Origin: Taibaiella chishuiensis | GTDB lineage: Bacteria; Bacteroidota; Bacteroidia; Chitinophagales; Chitinophagaceae | Length of the DNA stretch: 64,000 bases | Direction of reading: 5' to 3' | NCBI RefSeq assembly: GCF_003014535.1 | Contig: NZ_PYGD01000015.1 | Span: forward strand, 28,758 to 92,757 | In this document: one piece after another, positions 17,553-25,127 of the stretch | Position numbering within the stretch: position 1 is the stretch's first letter | Layout of the letters: each line of letters opens with the position of its first letter | Program-made: the position numbers and the translations under genes | Notes under the pieces: model-generated | What the model saw: the letters and a program-made list of their open reading frames with translations, nothing else | Databases searched by the model: none | Told to the model about the DNA's origin: nothing

Positions 17553-17614
17553 TCAACTTTAAAATTAGTGTTTTTATCTACTTTTAAACACTACGGTTTT
17601 AAGGGAAGCTTACA
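17553..17614 (+). repeat. 62-bp repeat, copy 1 (inverted relative to 63906-63967)
   Basis: It matches the reverse complement of 63906-63967 at 61 of 62 positions. The element contains a short inverted repeat AGTGTTT/AAACACT (17567-17573 and 17586-17592) and ends in AAGGGAAGCTTACA. At the other site it lies directly upstream of a small gene. Here it lies 90 bp from the comM fragment and has no gene behind it, so it appears to be transplanted leader DNA or the end of a lost element. Confidence 0.75.
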
Positions 17615-17661
17615 CTGCATCGGGCTTATGCAATACACCATTACCGGGGTTCCTGGTGGTA

Positions 17662-18336
17662 TCAGGCATAACGTAAAAAATCGGCACCGAGCATGTCCTG
17701 TATCTGCGATAGGGGTATTGGTCCCCACTGTGGGTCGAAGGTATATTTGGGACTGGTGTTATGATCGTGCAGGAGGGAAACAAAACCGTTTGTATAATCA
17801 TGGGCGACGATCTTTGACCCGGCCGACCATATGAAATGATTATCCTCACCGATATGTTTATCCGGGAACGGATGCCGCTCCCACACCTTTTTCCGATAAG
17901 CCATGGTAGCCCCGGCGACCCAGGGCTTATGATTGTAACCATACTTGTAACGCCAGGCCAGCTGCTGTTCCGGCTTATAGAAGCAAAGCTCGTTCAGGCC
18001 GCAGATATCAGCCTCCTGCTCCTGCAACACCTGCACCTGCCTGCTGATCCAACCAGGTGCATACCAATCGTCATCATCCAGGTGAATGATGATATCGCCT
18101 GTTGCCTGCGCGCAGGCATAGTTGCGTTTGGCGCCCAGGGATGAGAAAGGCCCCAGCCCGTAACGATATTGAATGGGTGCGGTTTCGGGCCATAGCTCCG
18201 GCATAGGTGCCGGGCTATCGTCAAGTAACAACAGTTCTGCGCCAGGATAATCCTGGCGCAGAAAGTATAAAACAGCCGAGGGCATAAACCGGCGCCTCGA
18301 AGCGGTTGTCGGCATAATACAGGTAACGCTCTCCAT
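17662..18336 (-). CDS. Family 2 (GT-A) glycosyltransferase
   Basis: A 224-residue cytosolic transferase. The N-terminal nucleotide-sugar fold starts with VTCIMPTTASRRRFM, followed by LLLLDDSP. The metal-binding aspartates are in IIIHLDDDDWYAPGW (about 84-98). An acceptor-side GEDNHFIW motif lies at about 164-171, where GT2 enzymes carry the catalytic ED pair. No membrane segment. It is the last gene of the minus-strand giant-protein array, starting 21 bp after the previous stop. It might glycosylate one of those products or simply be a neighbour. Sugar donor and acceptor are unknown. Confidence 0.85.
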   Translation of the reverse strand: MESVTCIMPTTASRRRFMPSAVLYFLRQDYPGAELLLLDDSPAPMPELWPETAPIQYRYGLGPFSSLGAKRNYACAQATGDIIIHLDDDDWYAPGWISRQVQVLQEQEADICGLNELCFYKPEQQLAWRYKYGYNHKPWVAGATMAYRKKVWERHPFPDKHIGEDNHFIWSAGSKIVAHDYTNGFVSLLHDHNTSPKYTFDPQWGPIPLSQIQDMLGADFLRYA

Positions 18337-18357
18337 ATGGCTAAGGCTTCATTGCGC

Positions 18358-20202
18358 TCAGGTATTCGGCTCCTTATTTTCCAGCATGTCGAACTGGAAT
18401 TTAATACCAGCCTCTCCCCTGCCCGTCTGCTTCTTACGGCCCAGCCATACATAGGTCTTGCCGTCATACCAGCGTGTGCGCTGGAAAGAAGTGCTGACTA
18501 CAAAGCCCGATTTGCTCACTTCTTCCTGGTTCAGGAAATAGGGCTGCGGTACCGTTTCATCCAGGCCTGCACGCAGAATATTGGTACGGGGCTGGATCGG
18601 GGTCTGCTGGTACTCATCGTTGATATAACGCAACAGCCTGGCCCTTTGTATCTGCCGCGAGCGGTAGTTGGCAGAGGGATTGCTGTTGACCGCTGCAATA
18701 AAGGGTATCCAGTTCTCGGGCACGGCATTCTGCAGCTTATAGCGCAGGGCGGCATTATTGGGCTCATAGCCGGCTGTGGTAACCGGTGCATAGGTCTGTT
18801 CCAGGAAGTCCATCAGATCGCCTGCGGCATCTTTCCCGTTCACCCCACCGAAGAGGTCATTGGGCACAACATCTTCGACGCCCCACACCATATTGGCCAT
18901 TTCGTCGCGCAGGAACAATACCTTTTCAATCGGTGCGCTTTCCACCTTGTTGATGAGTGCGGGCATCATCAACAGCTTATTGAGGCTGTTCTGGTGGGCT
19001 GGCTGGCCTTTTTTATTGACCTGGTACATGTCCCACTTCTGCCAGCTGTAATCGGCGCCGGTACCTGCCCGCTGGATCACAAACTGCTGATCGAATACAT
19101 CGGTCACCACCAGGCCTTTCACCTCCGTGATGGTGCTGTTCTGCACGGGATGGGGGATGATGAACCAATCATTGCTATAGATAAGACCAAACTCCATCAG
19201 GATCAATTTGGAAATATCCTGCTTCTGGGCCAACATTTTGGCAATATCGATATTCCGGTCTTCAAATTCCCACCAACGGCCTTTTGGCATACCTTTCCAT
19301 TCGATATGATGCGGCAGGTACGATACCACCACCGACGGATCGATCACGTTATTGCTGATCGAATTGGCCGGTGTTTCCGTCAGTCTCGTATTTACATTGG
19401 CATTCAGGTCTACGGAATACCAATCGAGATCGCCGAGGGTATATTTATCTGCATCCAGTACCATCTGCTGCGCACCATTGGCGGTGGTCAAGGGTGCAGA
19501 AACACTGAATTTATATTCGAGCTGATCTTTGGACCAGGATTTTTCACTAGCCGCCTGGGGCAGATAATAGGTATTATTCAACCACACGAAGAAGTCGGCC
19601 TGAGCATTATCGATGGCCGCCTGATCGGCAGGATTAAGGCCCGGTACATCATGCGCATTATTGCCGGCGTTCAGGTAAGCCAGGAAAGCGCCGCCGTTCA
19701 TGATCCTTCTCCTGGCTGCTTTGCGGGCCTGCATGGAATCCCGGTTGCTTTGTACCTGGAGGTCCGTCTCTGCAGTACCTGTAGGCACTTCGATCTGGAA
19801 CTCTCCGACGAAATGGCTGTAGCTCGCCGCCACATTCCTTTTCCTCAGTATTTTATACCATTGAAGGCCTATTTCCAGTTGCATGCCAAGGTCCAGGAAC
19901 AAAGGCAGCCGTTCTACCTTGGCTTCCAGTGGCACATCGGGATTGAAAGCTTCTACCGGTCCGTTGCCACCCCGGTAACGGTTGATATGGGTCGATTGTG
20001 TCTCGATCTTTGCTTTGACCAGGGTCCCGGCATCTTCGCCGTTAAACTCACCCACCCGCCACTGCTGGGTAAGCATCCAGAGCGCGTCGTGTACATTGGC
20101 ACTGATCGTTGGCGCTACGTCGTTGACCCGTAGCGCAGGTTCGTAACGCACCTGAAAAGTGATATCAGGCCGTACGGTATTAATATGAAGATTCTGCGGC
20201 AT
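18358..20202 (-). CDS. Large conserved-type protein of unknown function (614 residues)
   Basis: No signal peptide or membrane span. The N-terminus is beta-rich (ITFQVRYEPALRVNDV) and carries a striking segment at about 42-60, LWMLTQQWRVGEFNGEDAG, which has the look of a conserved motif. The rest mixes beta strands with Trp/Tyr-rich loops (KGRWWEFEDRN, YSNDWFIIPHP) and ends in a VSTSFQRTRWYDGKTYVWLGRKK region. No named family recognised. It follows the 1622-residue gene with a 3-bp gap, so the two are almost certainly cotranscribed and possibly translationally coupled. A long opposite-strand frame here (18337-20133) is a codon-bias shadow. Confidence 0.8.
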   Translation of the reverse strand: MPQNLHINTVRPDITFQVRYEPALRVNDVAPTISANVHDALWMLTQQWRVGEFNGEDAGTLVKAKIETQSTHINRYRGGNGPVEAFNPDVPLEAKVERLPLFLDLGMQLEIGLQWYKILRKRNVAASYSHFVGEFQIEVPTGTAETDLQVQSNRDSMQARKAARRRIMNGGAFLAYLNAGNNAHDVPGLNPADQAAIDNAQADFFVWLNNTYYLPQAASEKSWSKDQLEYKFSVSAPLTTANGAQQMVLDADKYTLGDLDWYSVDLNANVNTRLTETPANSISNNVIDPSVVVSYLPHHIEWKGMPKGRWWEFEDRNIDIAKMLAQKQDISKLILMEFGLIYSNDWFIIPHPVQNSTITEVKGLVVTDVFDQQFVIQRAGTGADYSWQKWDMYQVNKKGQPAHQNSLNKLLMMPALINKVESAPIEKVLFLRDEMANMVWGVEDVVPNDLFGGVNGKDAAGDLMDFLEQTYAPVTTAGYEPNNAALRYKLQNAVPENWIPFIAAVNSNPSANYRSRQIQRARLLRYINDEYQQTPIQPRTNILRAGLDETVPQPYFLNQEEVSKSGFVVSTSFQRTRWYDGKTYVWLGRKKQTGRGEAGIKFQFDMLENKEPNT

Positions 20203-20205
20203 AGA

Positions 20206-23200
20206 TTAAGGGTTTAAGCTAAGGTCAGCGGCGGTAAAGCCAATGGTTGTATATTGATTTGTTACCGGTACCATGAAGGTGGGCGTTAAATGCCCCACCG
20301 GCGTCTGTGCGATCTGCTCATAAGTGACGGCCCGTACCTTAGCCAGATCGAGCGTTTCGTTGAGCATATCCAGCATATCGTTCCACTGCCAGTAGCCCGT
20401 TATCCTGGGCGTCAGTCCCAGCAGCAGGCATTGTGGAGGCTTGGCATTGGGCTGGTTGGCCTGGAAAGCAATGCCCGTAGTCTCCTGCTTATTGGGCAGT
20501 ACATCTATCCATTCATCTACCAGGATACCGACCTGCCAGCCGGTGATATCGTAATCTTCGGGAGCGCCTGCAGGCAGGGAAACGCCGAAGGAAACCCGCC
20601 CTTCCATTAAAGCATCGGCCGGGGTGTTCACAGAAGCGCCGAGCCATCTCTCTTTATTGCTCATGCTGTCATAAGGCGTTTGCAGTGGCACCAATATCCT
20701 GTCGCCGGTGAAAGCGTCCAGGTTAATGCCGGAAGCCAATACGGAAAGTAATTCATAGCTGGCCGCATTTTTCTTGACCTTGGCAATCCCGGAAACCCAT
20801 TCATCCAGCAGGTAGGCATTGGTCGGATGATCATTCAGCAACGTGCCGAAGTTGCCCTGCAGCAAAGTATTGAACAGGCTGCTTTCCTGCGTGCGCAGCT
20901 TAAACAGCGGCAGCGCAACAAAGGATCGGCCAAACAGGAGCTTCAGCCCTTCCTGGCATTTATCCAGGAACGCGTCGGCTTCGGTTGTCGGTACGACCGT
21001 TGCAGCTGGCAGCAATATATCGTACTGCTGTATCCTCTTTTGTGCCTCTGTTATCACAGAAGCAGCTGCTGTTTTCAGGGCATTAAAATCGTCCTGTGTT
21101 ATATCGGGATAAAACTCGTATACCGTTTGTTCCAGGCCGAAGAAACTGAGATCGAACAGCGCCGTCTTCAGGTCTGCCATGGCTGCAGTTTGTGTAGCAG
21201 CAGTAAGCGCATTGTTTTTGGTAACCAAGGTAGCTGTTTTTGTGTTCAGGGTCGACCTGGCCGCAGCCGCCCTTCCGTAAATACCGTTCAGGTCAAATAT
21301 ATTTGTTTCTGCCGTAGCTTCAGTAGGTGCTATATAATCTGTTGTCTTCAGGCTGCGGCAAGAAGTAATGAGGTCGCGGGTATATTTTAGTACCGGCAAT
21401 ATCTCTTCGAAAGATAAAACCGTTACAGGACCTGACGGATTCAACTGAAAAGCGATGGTAATTGTTTCACCGCGGCCTACGGCATAATTCTGCCTGATCC
21501 AGCGTCGGATCCTGGACGCCAGCTCCGAACTATCGTTGGCCAGCTCATCGTTTGCAATAAATACCAGGTCGATCGGCTGGATCTGCAGTTGTGCCATATT
21601 GATCGTTACCGGTGCAAGTAGGGTCGTTGAGCTGGTTACTGTACAGCAGATCGCAGCCGGATCGCCGAGCAACTGGCCGATCCACCGGTTCAGGTAAGGC
21701 TCTGCCAGTGCGCGGGGTGTTGCCGGAAGTGCGGTAGTGTTCCAGCCATCGGCCCTGTTAGTATTGTTCTCCAGGTGCAGCGTGAATTTCTGGTTCACGC
21801 CGGTACCAGTTTTGGGTGTATCGAGCATATCGACTTCCGGAATATTATTGCCCTTGGATACGGCTTCTGCCACAGCGCCCGATTTGGCCTGGTTGCCCTG
21901 TACCATCTGGAATACCCCTTCGGCGGTAGTCAGATCGCCTACGGCATCGAGCACATTCATGATCCAGTCGATGCTGCCGGCTATACCCGTACGGACATCG
22001 GCAGGAACGCCAGTAATACCGGCAGTACTGAGCAGGGTCGCCACGTTATTGGCCGCAGTTTTATAGGCATTGATCAGCCGCTGGCCGTCCAGCACATTGA
22101 CCGCCTGTACCGGCGTTGCGGTACCGCTTGAATTATATTGCGTAATCGTATTCTGAAGGGGAAAAGCAACACGCAGCTCATCCACATAGGGGTCGATAAT
22201 ACTGGTAGTATAAGTTTGGCCTTCGTACATGTGCCTTTCAAATTCATAGCCGAGCAAAACAGGAAGCTGTTGCCCGTTGCGGATACCTTCCAGCATATCG
22301 ATAGCACTTCGTACCCGCTCGGAAGAAATATTTACGGAAAGGGGGGAATCTGAGCTGCTGCTGGCCCGGGTGCTGTAACCGCTGCGGAGCACTGCCGCCG
22401 CGGCTGCCTGGTTAATCGATGGGGCATGGATATACCCTTGATTGGGCACATCGTACTCCATGGGCCCGGTAAAGTTAGCGGTAGGCGGCGGGGCCGGGGT
22501 CCTGGAAGTCCGCTTCCTGATATTTTCGAGCCAGCCATAGCTGCCCAGGTAAATGCCCATATTGCGGGCGCTGCTGCCATCGGTAATGCCGCGCAGGTTG
22601 TTGAGGCGTTGGTTGACCAATGCCAGGCGCCAGGTATCCAGCCGGAAAGCAGTAGCGTCCATAACCTCGGTCGTAAGCAATTCCAGGCTGCGTATGGAAT
22701 TCCGGGATAGTGCGCGAAGACTGTCCTTAGCTTTAAACAGGTTGACGGCTTCCACGCGGTCACGGGCCTGGTCGGTATCGAGGAACTCGGCTACAGTGCG
22801 GAAATTCTCAAACGGACGATCCATGATCAGCCAGCGGCTGGTGCCGGCCGACAGCGGCATCGCATTACCCGGAGGCGAAGCTTCTCCCTGCTGCATGCCC
22901 TGGGGAGGTGAGCCACCATTGATAATGTTGACCAGCTCCGGATCCAACCGCTGATCATCCGGGAGCCGCAATAACTTGCAAGCCGCATCGAAATATTCCA
23001 GCATCAGGGAGTGCCGTGAAAATTTAAAGAGCAGGTTATCGCCGTATTCCACCTCGGGAATGCCCATAGCTTCGTAATTATTGTCCCGGAGCTGTACCCA
23101 GCTGGCTTCCGGTAGCAGGGCGAGGTAATTCATATCTCCTGGTAACGGTTCATCCTTGTCCAGCCCTTCTCCCCCTATGATTGTATTTTGTAAGCTGGAG

Positions 23201-25074
23201 TGCTGCTCCAGGAAATTCATGCCAGCGATCCTGGGACGCGGATTCAACGGCAGACCCGTACCTGCTTCCAGGTTGTTCATCTGGTCCAGTTGCTGATTGT
23301 ACCACCTGAATGGAAGGTCCCCGTCTTGTTCGCCGGCACTGTACGCCAGGTTGTTCCAGATATACCCCGATCCGAAGCCGAGGCGCTGCACACGATCCAG
23401 GGACACCGGGCTTTGTGCCAGCACGTCCAGGATTACCTGGCTATCATTCCGGCTCGCCTTGCCGGCCAGCCCATGCAGTCCGCCGGCCACGGCTGCTTCT
23501 GCCCATTTTACATTAAGCGTGCTCGTGATGTTATGGAGGTTACCATAAAGACCGGCCCTCGGGTCGGTACTCCAGTTCATCCTGGAATAAACACTTGCCG
23601 GCAATATGCCGTAAGGCTGTAAACCCGAACGTATACTGGGAATCGCTCCCCTGCTGCGTACATAGTCAGTGAAGAAATCACGCAGCTGATCGGCAGACTT
23701 GCTGCTCACCAAAGGTGTTAGCATATTGGTGACGTAATAGCCCATGGCACTTTGCCAGAGTGCATGGTTGATGTTCATCGAATCGCGGATATCAAACCCG
23801 TTACTATGAAAAATATGGTACAGCACATCGAAATCTATTCCCAATGCTTCGCAAAGGAACTGGCCATCGGTTTTAGAAGCATTGAAGCTAACCGGGGCAA
23901 ACAGGTTCGCTTCGCGTTCGATCGCATAAGTAACGGGATTACCGAAGTCGACCGAGCTGTAGCCGGAATATTCCTTATCGGTATTGTTGGTGCTGGTGCC
24001 TTGCTTCAGCAGGCTGAAGCCATCGGTATAGTGATGGTTGATGAACAGCTCCTGCAATCTGGCCTGGCTGGCTTCCTTCGTCAGGCTGGTCTTCACACCC
24101 AGCGCCACAATGCGGTCGAAGCCACCATTGTAAGCTGCCTGGCTGATGGGGATCTTTACGCCCAGGCCTTTTGCTATAGCCGCATCAAAGTGGATCATCC
24201 AGTCTACATCGGCAGCCGGATCAGTAACGATCTCGCCGCTTTGCTGGTCAAAGCTGGCTAGTGCATTGTTACTGCTCGGATCATAGCCCAATTTTATTTC
24301 ATCGGGTATGTTATTGGTTTGCTTCGAAAAGGAAGGGCTGGAGTGATTGCTGCTGGTATAACAATTGATCACAAAAGCATCCGGCAGCATCCTGGTAAAA
24401 GGCTGCTGGGTCCAGGCATCCGATTTTGGCGTCAGCGCCGGAAAAACAAGCGATGCGCCATTGGGATTAGAGGCCAGATTGGTCGGAGTGGTCTGCAGGG
24501 AAACCCAGGCTGCTCTTTGTGCGCCATAGCTGCGGCACAGGAGATCCCATGCCTGTACCTTCGCCACTGGGTCAGTCGTATCGACTGTAGTAACCCAGTA
24601 CGCCTTGCCTTGGTCGATCTCGTCCTGAGTCAGCAATTGCTCATGTGTGTATACCGCGATGTCGTCCGGAAAAATGCGTACCCAGAGTTCATAGGAGCTG
24701 TTGATCTGCCGGAAGGTCGTTTCCAGCCTTACAGGGAAAAACAAAACAGGTGTTTTGTCTTCCATCTGGCTCACGGCATACTGTTGTGTATTGAAAATGG
24801 ATTGAAAGTCCTTGATCAGTGAAGCTTCCTTGCTTACCAGCGAATTATAGGTAGCCGTCTGCTTCTTGAATTCAGTCGTATATTTATTGATTGAAGCCAC
24901 ATAAGCATCCGTAGGTAAATTATGCTGCGCCGCATAGTCCAGGCCATACTGTGCTACTTTCATCCCTTCCCGCTGCAGGGATACATTAAAGGAAGCTGCT
25001 ATTTTATCTTTCCTGACGTTGGTAATGTTGCTGACCATCGCCTGGAATCTTTCGTCGGGTTTATTCTCTGCCAT
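20206..25074 (-). CDS. Giant protein of unknown function (1622 residues)
   Basis: The largest product in the window, with no signal peptide (starts MAENKPDERFQ) and no clear membrane segment. A helical N-terminus (about 1-105) is followed by a beta motif FFPVRLETTF (about 112-121) and VRIFPDDIAVYTHE. A segment near residue 475 (RSRGAIPSIRSGLQPYGILP) looks like a core motif. Long Ala/Thr-rich helical and beta stretches fill the middle, including TSRTPAPPP. About 1,180-1,450 is helical with repeated DLKTALFDL-type heptads. The C-terminus (about 1,530-1,622) is beta-rich (YDITGWQVGILVDEWIDVLP). No enzymatic motif was seen. A structural or scaffold role within the neighbouring set is inference only. 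Confidence 0.8.
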   Translation of the reverse strand: MAENKPDERFQAMVSNITNVRKDKIAASFNVSLQREGMKVAQYGLDYAAQHNLPTDAYVASINKYTTEFKKQTATYNSLVSKEASLIKDFQSIFNTQQYAVSQMEDKTPVLFFPVRLETTFRQINSSYELWVRIFPDDIAVYTHEQLLTQDEIDQGKAYWVTTVDTTDPVAKVQAWDLLCRSYGAQRAAWVSLQTTPTNLASNPNGASLVFPALTPKSDAWTQQPFTRMLPDAFVINCYTSSNHSSPSFSKQTNNIPDEIKLGYDPSSNNALASFDQQSGEIVTDPAADVDWMIHFDAAIAKGLGVKIPISQAAYNGGFDRIVALGVKTSLTKEASQARLQELFINHHYTDGFSLLKQGTSTNNTDKEYSGYSSVDFGNPVTYAIEREANLFAPVSFNASKTDGQFLCEALGIDFDVLYHIFHSNGFDIRDSMNINHALWQSAMGYYVTNMLTPLVSSKSADQLRDFFTDYVRSRGAIPSIRSGLQPYGILPASVYSRMNWSTDPRAGLYGNLHNITSTLNVKWAEAAVAGGLHGLAGKASRNDSQVILDVLAQSPVSLDRVQRLGFGSGYIWNNLAYSAGEQDGDLPFRWYNQQLDQMNNLEAGTGLPLNPRPRIAGMNFLEQHSSLQNTIIGGEGLDKDEPLPGDMNYLALLPEASWVQLRDNNYEAMGIPEVEYGDNLLFKFSRHSLMLEYFDAACKLLRLPDDQRLDPELVNIINGGSPPQGMQQGEASPPGNAMPLSAGTSRWLIMDRPFENFRTVAEFLDTDQARDRVEAVNLFKAKDSLRALSRNSIRSLELLTTEVMDATAFRLDTWRLALVNQRLNNLRGITDGSSARNMGIYLGSYGWLENIRKRTSRTPAPPPTANFTGPMEYDVPNQGYIHAPSINQAAAAAVLRSGYSTRASSSSDSPLSVNISSERVRSAIDMLEGIRNGQQLPVLLGYEFERHMYEGQTYTTSIIDPYVDELRVAFPLQNTITQYNSSGTATPVQAVNVLDGQRLINAYKTAANNVATLLSTAGITGVPADVRTGIAGSIDWIMNVLDAVGDLTTAEGVFQMVQGNQAKSGAVAEAVSKGNNIPEVDMLDTPKTGTGVNQKFTLHLENNTNRADGWNTTALPATPRALAEPYLNRWIGQLLGDPAAICCTVTSSTTLLAPVTINMAQLQIQPIDLVFIANDELANDSSELASRIRRWIRQNYAVGRGETITIAFQLNPSGPVTVLSFEEILPVLKYTRDLITSCRSLKTTDYIAPTEATAETNIFDLNGIYGRAAAARSTLNTKTATLVTKNNALTAATQTAAMADLKTALFDLSFFGLEQTVYEFYPDITQDDFNALKTAAASVITEAQKRIQQYDILLPAATVVPTTEADAFLDKCQEGLKLLFGRSFVALPLFKLRTQESSLFNTLLQGNFGTLLNDHPTNAYLLDEWVSGIAKVKKNAASYELLSVLASGINLDAFTGDRILVPLQTPYDSMSNKERWLGASVNTPADALMEGRVSFGVSLPAGAPEDYDITGWQVGILVDEWIDVLPNKQETTGIAFQANQPNAKPPQCLLLGLTPRITGYWQWNDMLDMLNETLDLAKVRAVTYEQIAQTPVGHLTPTFMVPVTNQYTTIGFTAADLSLNP

Positions 25075-25127
25075 AACCGGGGTTTTGTGTTGATAATAGA
25101 ATGGTTTTTAAATTCAGTTCCGGAACG

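Noticed and set aside
18337..20133. 598-codon plus-strand frame opposite the 614-residue gene
   Set aside because: It mirrors the real minus-strand gene almost end to end. Its translation is rich in His/Gly/Ile runs and lacks domains, a typical antisense shadow of biased codons.
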